From the NCBI GenBank assembly GCA_937944035.1, contig CALDZQ010000217.1, forward strand, positions 1 through 7,148: DNA of 7,148 bases, read 5' to 3'. Shown piece after piece: positions 1 to 5,820 of this stretch; positions within the stretch are counted from its first letter, which is position 1; every line of letters begins with the position of its first letter. The position numbers and the translations under genes were made by a program. The notes beneath the pieces were generated by a model. It worked only from the letters and a program-made list of their open reading frames with translations. It was not told where the DNA came from and did not search any database. This DNA comes from an uncultured Neomegalonema sp. (GTDB lineage Bacteria > Pseudomonadota > Alphaproteobacteria > Rhodobacterales > Rhodobacteraceae).

Positions 1-278
1 TCCGCCGTGTGCGCGCGGAAATCGGCATGACGCTTGATCCGCACAGCGCCGTGGGCCTCGCCGCCGCCCGCCAGACCGCGCGCAGCGATACGCCGATGGT
101 CACGCTGGCCACGGCGCATCCGGCGAAATTCCCTGACGCCGTGCGTGATGCTGTGGGTGTTGAGACCCCGCTGCCGGAGCGGATGGCCGATCTATACGAC
201 CGCGATGAGCGCATCACGGTGCTGCCAAACGACCTCGCCACCATTGAAGCTTTTATCCGCAAGGAGCGTGCTGTTTGA
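1..278 (+). CDS. thrC: Threonine synthase, C-terminal part (5' end outside window)
   Basis: This is the last ~92 codons of threonine synthase, the PLP-dependent enzyme that converts O-phospho-homoserine to threonine in the cytoplasm. Codons run in the frame beginning at base 3, and there is no real start inside the window. The segment reading EIGMTLDPHSAVGLAAAR is characteristic of the fold-type II PLP domain of ThrC, and the end, LPNDLATIEAFIRKERAV, resembles the usual alphaproteobacterial ThrC C-terminus. The PLP lysine lies upstream and is not visible. The stop TGA (276-278) overlaps the TTG start of the next gene in a TTGA arrangement, and the last codons contain that gene's Shine-Dalgarno. 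The final 22 bases are one arm of a perfect direct repeat, so the 3' end of thrC is the apparent target of an insertion that left the protein intact. Identification is by remembered family similarity. Confidence 0.9.
   Translation, partial: RRVRAEIGMTLDPHSAVGLAAARQTARSDTPMVTLATAHPAKFPDAVRDAVGVETPLPERMADLYDRDERITVLPNDLATIEAFIRKERAV
257..278 (+). repeat. 22-bp direct repeat, left copy (att-like junction in thrC 3' end)
   Basis: The 22 bases, starting CCGCAAGGAG and ending TGTTTGA, recur exactly at 1856-1877. The match stops at both ends (T versus A on the left, G versus C on the right). This copy encodes the ThrC tail RKERAV-stop and contains AAGGAG (261-266), 8 nt before the TTG start at 275. 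Two exact 22-mers 1,599 bp apart on the same strand are not expected by chance. The length is more than the target duplications usual for IS transposases and fits a site-specific recombination core or a recombination scar. Confidence 0.85.
261..277 (+). promoter_or_regulatory. Shine-Dalgarno and TTG start for the inserted gene, inside thrC
   Basis: AAGGAG at 261-266, an 8-nt spacer and TTG at 275-277 form a good initiation site. It lies wholly within the last codons of thrC and within the left repeat. The TTG overlaps the thrC TGA, so translational coupling to thrC is likely. The same site probably served the M16 gene before the insertion. Confidence 0.75.
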
Positions 279-1735
279 GCTTAGAGCGCGATATAGCGTT
301 GGTTGACGACCTCAGGGCCAAAAGCTCCGAATCGGCTTGTGTTGAGTTTAAATCAAATCTTGAGCATGCACCGACAATTGGAAAGTATATTTCCGCTCTT
401 TCTAATTCTGCTGCCTATGCAGGGATCCCTTTTGGGTATCTTGTCTGGGGCGTCAAGGATGGCGACCATGCTGTGGCAGGCACAGATTTTGATCCCGATC
501 GTGTCCGTGAGAACAGTGAACCGCTTGAGTTTTGGTTGTCGCGACGGCTTCAGCCTGACCTTGCGCTTTCCTTTCGTGAAATTTCACACCCTGATGGCCG
601 ACTTATTTTGCTTGAGATTCCTGCGGCGACGAAAGCGCCGATCGAGTTTGACAGAGTGTCGTACATCCGTATTTCAAGCGCAACGCCCCGGTTGTCTGAT
701 TATCCGGAGCGTCAACGCGCGCTATGGGCAAAGCTGCAACCCCTCATTTGGGAAGATGGGATTGCCGCGCAATTTGTTTCAGCTGACGATGTGCTGGCGA
801 TGCTTGACTATAGCAGTTATTTTGATCTGACTGAATTGCCGTTGCCAGATAATCGTCATGGTATCTTCGAGCGATTGGCCCAAGAGCGACTCATTATTAA
901 AGACGCGGGTGAGAAATGGAATATCACCAACCTTGGAGCAATTTTGTTTGCGAAAAATCTCGCCGATTTTGGACCTCAAATTAAACGTAAAGCGGTTCGT
1001 TTTACCGCCTACGCGGGTAAGGGGGGTCATGACACGGTTTCTCACCGGGTTGAAGTTAAAAAGGGTTACGCTTCTGGTTTCAGTGCCCTCGTAGAGTTTA
1101 TTCGAGATATGCTCCCGGCCAACGAACATATCGGTGCGGCGTTTAGAACATCACATCCGATGTTTCCTGAAATTGCTGTACGGGAGTTGATTGCCAACGC
1201 AGTCATACATCAAGATATGACCGTTCGGGGAGCCGGCCCGTCAATCCAGTTGTTTTCTGATCGGATGGAAATCACAAATCCTGGACAGCCTCTGGTTAGT
1301 ACGGACAGGTTTATTGATGCGCCTCCGCGTTCCCGGAATGAGGCTGTTGCAGCTTTAATGCGGCGCATGAACATTTGTGAAGAAGAGGGGAAGGGCATTG
1401 ATAAGGTCATTGCTGCGGTTGAGGTGTTTCAGTTGCCACCTCCCGATTTTCAGTCAATTCTCGAACCTTCTTCAACGCGCGTTATCCTCCAAGCACCCAA
1501 AAGTTTTGCTGAGATGAGTGTCGAAGACAGAGTTCGTGCGTGTTATCAACACTCAGTCTTACTAAAGCTTCAAGGTCAGGTTATGCGTAACGCCAGTTTA
1601 AGAGAGCGTTTCGGAATTGAGCCAAGCAATAAGGCTCAGGTTTCAAAAGTGATTGGCGCTGCCCTTGAACGTGGATTAATCCGGCCCTCAGATCCCGAAA
1701 AACCAAGGGCGGGATATGTGCCTTTTTGGGCATGA
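275..1735 (+). CDS. AlbA_2 (Schlafen-like) / HATPase protein, COG2865 type
   Basis: A 486-residue protein of the RecG-like COG2865 group, often annotated as an ATP-binding protein, transcriptional regulator or putative DNA-binding protein. The N-terminal AlbA_2 domain (about 20-140) has the CVEFKSN signature at 22-28, followed by IGKYISALSNSAA and YLVWGVKDG. A winged-helix-like linker (about 180-230) contains WNITNLGAILFAKNL. The GHKL/HATPase_c_4-like region (about 296-385) has RELIANAVIHQD with Asn308, the glycine turn EITNPG (332-337) and EEGKGIDKV (370-378). A second winged-helix-like segment (about 440-475) leads to the terminal YVPFWA. The family-like ends and uninterrupted frame suggest it is full-length. 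The TTG start is favoured because SLERDIALVDDLRAK looks like the family N-terminus and AAGGAG sits 8 nt upstream; TTG at 299 is an alternative. It overlaps the thrC stop and lies inside the direct repeats, with lower GC than its neighbours. Biochemical function is unknown; members occur in accessory regions, so regulation or phage defence is possible. Confidence 0.85.
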   Translation: MSLERDIALVDDLRAKSSESACVEFKSNLEHAPTIGKYISALSNSAAYAGIPFGYLVWGVKDGDHAVAGTDFDPDRVRENSEPLEFWLSRRLQPDLALSFREISHPDGRLILLEIPAATKAPIEFDRVSYIRISSATPRLSDYPERQRALWAKLQPLIWEDGIAAQFVSADDVLAMLDYSSYFDLTELPLPDNRHGIFERLAQERLIIKDAGEKWNITNLGAILFAKNLADFGPQIKRKAVRFTAYAGKGGHDTVSHRVEVKKGYASGFSALVEFIRDMLPANEHIGAAFRTSHPMFPEIAVRELIANAVIHQDMTVRGAGPSIQLFSDRMEITNPGQPLVSTDRFIDAPPRSRNEAVAALMRRMNICEEEGKGIDKVIAAVEVFQLPPPDFQSILEPSSTRVILQAPKSFAEMSVEDRVRACYQHSVLLKLQGQVMRNASLRERFGIEPSNKAQVSKVIGAALERGLIRPSDPEKPRAGYVPFWA

Positions 1736-1855
1736 AAAAATTGATTGGGAATTGACTGCACTCATAGTTTTTGAGAGTGGTTCTCTCTAAGGGTATGAAA
1801 AACAATAGTGTTTATCCTTCTTCGAGAGTTTCCCTGAATTGACTGATATTGCTTA
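1736..1855 (+). other. AT-rich non-coding tail of the inserted unit
   Basis: No credible gene is present in these 120 bases. The segment contains a 10-bp direct repeat, GAATTGACTG, at 1749-1758 and 1836-1845, and a short dyad GAGAG-tggtt-CTCTC at 1773-1787 with no following T-run, so it is not a convincing intrinsic terminator. A candidate sigma-70-type promoter is listed separately. The five bases just before the right repeat (GCTTA, 1851-1855) match the five just after the left repeat (279-283). Confidence 0.55.
1771..1799 (+). promoter_or_regulatory. Candidate promoter upstream of the M16 gene
   Basis: TTGAGA (1771-1776) and TATGAA (1794-1799) are separated by 17 nt. They match the sigma-70 consensus at 5 of 6 and 4 of 6 positions. 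If active, this promoter inside the inserted unit would transcribe the M16 gene independently of thrC. AT-rich DNA gives such matches easily, so this is a weak prediction. Confidence 0.3.
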
Positions 1856-1877
1856 CCGCAAGGAGCGTGCTGTTTGA
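1856..1877 (+). repeat. 22-bp direct repeat, right copy (supplies M16 ribosome binding site)
   Basis: This is the exact second copy of 257-278. Here it follows non-coding DNA instead of thrC. It contains AAGGAG (1860-1865), 8 nt before the TTG start of the M16 gene (1874-1876), so the initiation site of that gene is kept unchanged. Bases upstream of 1856 do not continue the thrC sequence, so this is not a longer thrC duplication. Confidence 0.85.
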
Positions 1878-3157
1878 CCGACCATATCTCTATTGAAGAC
1901 GGGCGTATCCGGGCGACGACGCTGTCTAACGGTTTTCGGGTGATTACCGAGCATATGCCGCATGTGAAATCGGCAGCGCTGGGGGTTTGGGTCAGCGTTG
2001 GCTCGCGGAACGAGGCGCTGGTCGAGACGGGCCTGTCACATATGCTGGAGCATATGGCGTTCAAAGGCACGAAGCGGCGCACGGCGCGGGGAATTGTTGA
2101 GGAAATCGAGGATGTGGGCGGTGATCTGAACGCCTATACCGATTTGGAAATCACCGCGTATCAGGCGCGGGTGCTGGCTGAACATACGCCGCTGGCGATT
2201 GATATTATCGCGGATATTCTGCGCGAATCGACGTTTTTACCCGACGAAATCGAGCGCGAGCGGCAGGTGATCTTGCAGGAAATCGGCGAGCGAAACGATA
2301 TGCCGTCGATGGTCGCGATGGAAACGCTGCAAGAGATTGCGTTCCCGGATCAACCGCTGGGCCGCCCGATCATCGGCACACCCGAAAGCGTGATGTCGTT
2401 CCAGCGGGACACGGTGCAGGGCTATATGCAGCGGCACTATGCGCCCGAAAGCATGATCCTGTCCGCCGCCGGATTTGTCGATCATGATGACGTGGTGCGC
2501 GATGCCGAGCGTCTGTTCGGGGATATGGAGCGCCGTCCTGCGAGTGTGATTGAGCCGGGGCATTACACGTCCGCGACGCGGGAGATTTTCAAAGATTCCG
2601 AGCAAGCGCATATCGTGTTGGGCTTTGAAGGGCCGGACAGCACCGATCTGGAGGCGCAGTTCCGGGCGCAAACGGCTGCGGCTGTCTTGGGAGGGGGCAT
2701 GTCTTCGCGGCTGTTCCAGGAGGCGCGTGAGGAGCGGGGGCTGTGCTATTCGATCTACAGCTATGCCGAGTCGTTCAGCGATTCCGGGCTGATGACGATT
2801 TACGCGGCCACAAGCGCCGATCAGGCCGAGGAACTTGCGGCGCTGGCGATTGATGTGTTCGAGCGCGCGGCGGATGATGTGACCGAAGCCGAGGTAAGCC
2901 GGGCGCGGGCGCAGTCGAAGGCGGGGCTGGTCATGGGGCTGGAATCGCCGATGCGGCGGGCGGAGACGCTGGCGCGGCAGATGTTTTTGCGGGGCCGGCC
3001 CTATGGCATGAGCGAAATTGTCGGGATGATCGACGCTGTTGATACGACCGCCGTAAAGCGCGGGATGCGGGAGTTGCTGGATGGCGGTGCGCCAAGTGCG
3101 GTCTATCTGGGGCCGAAAGGCGGGGGGCTGCCGAAAACCCTGCGCAACGCGGCCTGA
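1874..3157 (+). CDS. M16B zinc metallopeptidase (processing-peptidase-like)
   Basis: A 427-residue M16 peptidase of the length usual for the single-unit M16B group, related to the mitochondrial processing peptidase beta subunit and bacterial PqqL/YmxG-type enzymes. The inverted zinc motif HxxEH is at residues 56-60 (HMLEH), with His56 and His60 as ligands and Glu59 as catalytic base. The third ligand is Glu136, 76 residues after His60, in QEIGERND. The second, non-catalytic domain carries the conserved ERGLCYSIYSY segment near residue 290, so an active peptidase is expected. No signal peptide is apparent, which suggests a cytoplasmic enzyme, although substrates are unknown. TTG at 1874 is chosen because AAGGAG stands 8 nt upstream and because the next ATG (residue 28) would remove the first beta-strand, RATTLSNGFRVI. 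The gene probably overlapped thrC by TTGA before the upstream insertion. The GNAT gene follows after 12 nt, suggesting an operon. Confidence 0.93.
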   Translation: MTDHISIEDGRIRATTLSNGFRVITEHMPHVKSAALGVWVSVGSRNEALVETGLSHMLEHMAFKGTKRRTARGIVEEIEDVGGDLNAYTDLEITAYQARVLAEHTPLAIDIIADILRESTFLPDEIERERQVILQEIGERNDMPSMVAMETLQEIAFPDQPLGRPIIGTPESVMSFQRDTVQGYMQRHYAPESMILSAAGFVDHDDVVRDAERLFGDMERRPASVIEPGHYTSATREIFKDSEQAHIVLGFEGPDSTDLEAQFRAQTAAAVLGGGMSSRLFQEAREERGLCYSIYSYAESFSDSGLMTIYAATSADQAEELAALAIDVFERAADDVTEAEVSRARAQSKAGLVMGLESPMRRAETLARQMFLRGRPYGMSEIVGMIDAVDTTAVKRGMRELLDGGAPSAVYLGPKGGGLPKTLRNAA

Positions 3158-3169
3158 GACCGGACGGCG

Positions 3170-3760
3170 ATGTCGAAGCTGGGCCTCTGGGGGTGGAAAA
3201 AACCTGCGCCATTGCCGCGTCTGAAAACCGAGCGGTTGGAGCTGTGCGTTCCGCATCTTGACGATTTTCCGGAGTGGAAAGCGCTGCGGCGGGACAGCCA
3301 CGGGTTTTTGCAACCGTGGGAGCCGTTATGGCCGAAGGATCACCTCTCGCGGGGGGCGTTCAAGCGGCGGGTCCGCTGGGCGCGGGCCGAGGCGGAGGCG
3401 GATCGTGCGCTGTCTTTTCTGATTTTCCGCCAAGCGGATCGGGTGATGGTTGGCGGGCTGACGCTGTCGAATATCCGGCGCGGGCCGTCGCAATCGGCGA
3501 CGTTGGGCTACTGGATCGGGCGCAGGCATATCCGGCAGGGCTATATGACCGAGGCGACCGAGGCGATGGCGCGCCATGCGTTCAGCCGCATGAACCTGAC
3601 CCGGCTTGAGGCGGCGTGCCTTGAGACGAACGAGGCGTCACGGGCGTTGCTGGCCAGTTGCGGGTTTTCGTATGAGGGGATTGCGCGCTCTTATCTGGAA
3701 GTGAACGGTGCGGTGCGCGATCATATGTTGTTCGCGCGGGTCAAAAGCGATCTTGTTTGA
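3170..3760 (+). CDS. GNAT N-acetyltransferase, RimJ/RimL type
   Basis: A 196-residue single-domain GNAT acetyltransferase that transfers acetyl from acetyl-CoA to an amine, in this subfamily often a protein N-terminus. The opening LKTERLELCVPHLDD is the usual first strand and helix of the RimJ/RimL group. The acetyl-CoA loop (motif A) is at about 119-129 (RHIRQGYMTEA), slightly off the common R/Q-x-x-G-x-G/A form. NEASRAL (154-160) and LLASCGFSYEG follow, then the terminal YLEVNGAVRDHMLFAR. Substrate cannot be told from sequence: ribosomal proteins S5 and L7/L12 are targets of the named enzymes, but most homologues are uncharacterised. The ATG at 3170 has only a weak purine-rich upstream sequence; it lies 12 nt after the M16 stop, so translation may depend on coupling. 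It converges on the CAP-domain gene with a 22-bp gap. Confidence 0.88.
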   Translation: MSKLGLWGWKKPAPLPRLKTERLELCVPHLDDFPEWKALRRDSHGFLQPWEPLWPKDHLSRGAFKRRVRWARAEAEADRALSFLIFRQADRVMVGGLTLSNIRRGPSQSATLGYWIGRRHIRQGYMTEATEAMARHAFSRMNLTRLEAACLETNEASRALLASCGFSYEGIARSYLEVNGAVRDHMLFARVKSDLV

Positions 3761-3782
3761 CCGCTTTTGAAAATGTTTCGCC

Positions 3783-4367
3783 TCAGCGATCACCCAGCAG
3801 CATGGTCACGACGATGCGTTCGTCGCGGATGGCTGTGCCGATGCCGACGATGCGGGCATCCGGGTCCATCAGGGCTTCGCGGTGGCCTTCGGGCGATTTG
3901 AGCCAGTCGGTGACGGCGCTGCGCACGGTGTCTTCAATCGTCCAGTTGATGTTCTGGTCGGTCGTGTCCCACAAAATCTCGGCGACTTTGTTGTAGTGGT
4001 CGATATTCGCCTCGCCCAGCCGCGCGGCGAGGTCGCGGCCATCGGGGGCGAAGTGGCCGAAGAAATCACCCGTGACCATATCACCTGAATAGGAACCGGC
4101 GACAACGCCCAGCCCCTGATCCGCTTCCAATTCGCCGAGACCGTTTTTCTTGCGGTGCAGATTGACGGTTTTGTAGATGGATGTGCTGACTTTCAGCGCG
4201 AAGGTGTAGGCGGAATCGCCCCACGGTCCGCGACGGTCAACGCCCTGGATCAGGTTTCGGCTTGAAACAGAAGCCGCCTCGATCGACTGTGCCTGCACGG
4301 CGGGTCCGGTCAGGCCAAGCGCGAGAGTGACACCCAAGGCGGCTTGGAGAATTTTCGTGGTCATCAT
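3783..4367 (-). CDS. Secreted CAP/SCP-domain protein
   Basis: A 194-residue CAP-superfamily (SCP/PR-1-like) protein. Residues 1-26 form a signal peptide: MMTTK, a hydrophobic core LQAALGVTLALGLTG, then a cleavage site after AVQA, so export to the periplasm or outside is expected. The CAP domain covers about 65-192. Visible landmarks are NLHRKKNGLGEL (69-80), His105 in GHFAPDG, Glu130 in KVAEILW, where the family usually has GEN, and His162 in WLKSPEGHREALMDPD, followed by VGIGTA. Most of the cavity residues of the family can therefore be placed, though the loop around Glu130 is divergent. The function of bacterial CAP proteins is largely unknown. The start at 4367 is preferred over an upstream ATG at 4436 because it has GGAG 8 nt upstream and begins the signal peptide; the 23 extra residues of the longer form are charged and proline-rich. 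An adjacent ATG at 4364 is also possible. Confidence 0.86.
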   Translation of the reverse strand: MMTTKILQAALGVTLALGLTGPAVQAQSIEAASVSSRNLIQGVDRRGPWGDSAYTFALKVSTSIYKTVNLHRKKNGLGELEADQGLGVVAGSYSGDMVTGDFFGHFAPDGRDLAARLGEANIDHYNKVAEILWDTTDQNINWTIEDTVRSAVTDWLKSPEGHREALMDPDARIVGIGTAIRDERIVVTMLLGDR

Positions 4368-4620
4368 CGGCAATGCTCCGATCTGTGGGCCTCGGCGATG
4401 CGGGGGGCAGGGCCGATAACCGTTCTTTGTAAGCATGTGAGAATGACCTGTTTCCCTTAGCGGAAGATTAACAAAGCGGATTAGCGTGTGCCGTTAATTT
4501 AAGAGAGAATAAGGCATAAATTCGCCGCACGAGAGAAATCAGCGCTTTAAAGAATAGAGATGTATCGCGGGCGGCCTTGTGTAAGCTGGGCGCTGTCATA
4601 CTTTAAGATGGATCATCCCG
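4368..4620. other. Divergent intergenic region between CAP gene and CoA-transferase gene
   Basis: These 253 bases separate two divergently oriented genes and must hold the start signals for both. The middle (about 4440-4560) is AT-richer than the genes, with TTAATTTAA at 4494-4502 and CTTTAAAG at 4545-4552. I saw no convincing minus-strand promoter and no structural RNA. Confidence 0.5.
4577..4604 (+). promoter_or_regulatory. Candidate promoter of the CoA-transferase gene
   Basis: TTGTGT (4577-4582) and TACTTT (4599-4604) are spaced by 16 nt and lie just upstream of the ATG at 4621. The match to the sigma-70 consensus is moderate. A weak GGAT (4610-4613) about 7 nt before the ATG could act as ribosome binding site. 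Confidence 0.3.
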
Positions 4621-5790
4621 ATGGCTGATATGCCCAAACCCCTTGCGGGGCTGAAAGTTTTGGAATTCGCGCGGATACTTGCGGGGCCGTGGATCGGGCA
4701 AATTCTGGCGGATTTGGGGGCGGAGGTCATCAAGATCGAAAGTCCCGATGGCGATGACACGCGCACATGGGGGCCGCCATTTGTGCAGGCGACCGGGGCG
4801 GCGGCGTACTTTCATTCGACGAACCGGGGCAAGCAATCGGTCGTGCTGGATTTCCGCACCGGAGAGGGCCGCGCGGCGGCGGCGGCTCTGGCGGCTGAAT
4901 CGGATGTGGTGATCGAGAATTTCAAGCTGGACGGGCTGGTGAAATACGGTCTCGACCATGCGAGCCTGATGTCTGCGAACCCGCGTCTTATCTATTGCTC
5001 GATCACCGGGTTCGGGCAGACCGGCCCTTATGCGGCGCGCGCGGGGTATGATTTTATCATTCAGGCGATGAGCGGGATGATGTCTGTCACCGGATCGCCG
5101 GATGACGAGCCGCAGAAAGCGGGGTACGCGGTATCGGATCTTGTGACCGGATTGTACGCGGTGATCGGGATTCAGGCGGCGTTGCGCGAGCGGGAGCAGA
5201 CCGGATGCGGGCGTCATATCGATATGTCGCTGATGGATTCGAGCGTTGCCGTGCTGGCCAATCAGGCGATGAATTATCTGGTTTCAGGCAACAGCCCGAA
5301 GCGACTGGGCAATGCGCATCCGAATATCGTGCCGTATCAGGTGTTTGAGGTCACGGACGGGCATATCATCCTCGCCGTGGGCAATGACGGACAGTTTCAG
5401 CGCGCGTGTCAGGTGCTGGGCCTGCCGGAACTGGCGGAAGACGCGCGGTTTGAGAGCAATCCGCTGCGGGTGAAACACCGGGAAACCCTGATCCCGCAGA
5501 TGATCCCCGCGTTGAAACGGTGGAAGAAATGGGCGCTGCTGGCAGCGTTGGAGGAGGCGGGCGTTCCGGCGGGGCCGATCAATACGGTGGGCGAGGTTTT
5601 TGACGATCCGCAAGTGCGCGCTCGCGGGCTGCAAATCTCGCATGAGACGCCGGACGGGCCGATTGTCGGGGTGCGGATGCCGATCCTGTTCGACGGACAG
5701 CCGATGATCGCCGAAAGGCCGGGGCCGAAGCTGGGCGCCGATACGGCGGCGGTTTTGGCGCGTTTGGAGCGCGGCAAGCCGGACGCTTGA
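4621..5790 (+). CDS. Class III CoA-transferase (CaiB/BaiF/FRC family)
   Basis: A 389-residue family III CoA-transferase, which moves CoA between carboxylic acids through an aspartyl-CoA anhydride/thioester intermediate. The N-terminal signature is present: LAGLKVLEFARILAGPWIGQ and DLGAEVIKIESP, followed by FHSTNRGKQSVVLD. DVVIENFKLDGLVKYGL and NPRLIYCSITGFGQTGPY follow. Placing the segment AVSDLVTG beside ALGDSNTG of E. coli YfdW by eye puts the catalytic Asp at residue 173. The C-terminal half has NAHPNIVPYQVF and the closing AGVPAGPINTVGEVFDDPQVRARG. Length is normal. Substrate is not deducible: formyl/oxalyl, succinyl, carnitine and mesaconyl enzymes, and related racemases, share this fold. 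Being a single gene without partner oxidation genes argues against a guess. The glycosylase gene follows after 30 nt on the same strand and may be co-transcribed. Confidence 0.93.
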   Translation: MADMPKPLAGLKVLEFARILAGPWIGQILADLGAEVIKIESPDGDDTRTWGPPFVQATGAAAYFHSTNRGKQSVVLDFRTGEGRAAAAALAAESDVVIENFKLDGLVKYGLDHASLMSANPRLIYCSITGFGQTGPYAARAGYDFIIQAMSGMMSVTGSPDDEPQKAGYAVSDLVTGLYAVIGIQAALREREQTGCGRHIDMSLMDSSVAVLANQAMNYLVSGNSPKRLGNAHPNIVPYQVFEVTDGHIILAVGNDGQFQRACQVLGLPELAEDARFESNPLRVKHRETLIPQMIPALKRWKKWALLAALEEAGVPAGPINTVGEVFDDPQVRARGLQISHETPDGPIVGVRMPILFDGQPMIAERPGPKLGADTAAVLARLERGKPDA

Positions 5791-5820
5791 ACCGGACACC
5801 GCGCCCGCTACCTGACCCTG

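Larger units (their letters stand above)
279..1877 (+). mobile_element. Putative 1.6-kb single-gene insertion at the thrC-M16 junction
   Basis: The unit between the two 22-bp repeats (one copy included, 1,599 bp) carries one gene and an AT-rich tail. Removing it joins thrC directly to the M16 peptidase gene with an overlapping TTGA stop/start, a tidy ancestral junction. Base composition supports foreign origin: by direct count, bases 361-420 have 26 G+C of 60, while bases 2461-2520 in the M16 gene have 38 of 60. No transposase, integrase or terminal inverted repeat was found in the unit, so movement would need enzymes supplied in trans, or the unit is a remnant. Insertion at the 3' end of a protein gene with its end restored is known for some integrases, such as phage 21 and e14 at icd. 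The insertion is strongly suggested by the sequence; the mechanism is inference. Confidence 0.7.

Noticed and set aside
1773..1787. Intrinsic terminator after the AlbA_2/HATPase gene
   Set aside because: The GAGAG/CTCTC stem is only 5 bp, not GC-rich, and no T-run follows.
257..1877. Classical IS element or composite transposon
   Set aside because: There is no transposase, no terminal inverted repeats, and the 22-bp direct repeat is longer than usual target-site duplications.
1809..1878. Duplicated thrC C-terminus before the right repeat
   Set aside because: In the thrC frame the codons read ELTDIAY before RKERAV, which does not continue the thrC sequence beyond the 22-bp identity.
2237..3313. 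358-residue minus-strand open frame
   Set aside because: It is antisense to the M16 peptidase, which has a complete zinc site. The composition is Arg/Pro/His-rich and low in complexity.
4368..4436. 23-residue N-terminal extension of the CAP protein from an ATG at 4436
   Set aside because: The extension is charged and Pro-rich and would bury the signal peptide. The ATG at 4367 has a Shine-Dalgarno at proper spacing.
4468..4502. CtrA-type binding site (TTAA-N7-TTAA) in the divergent intergenic region
   Set aside because: TTAA motifs occur, but none is paired at the required 7-nt spacing.
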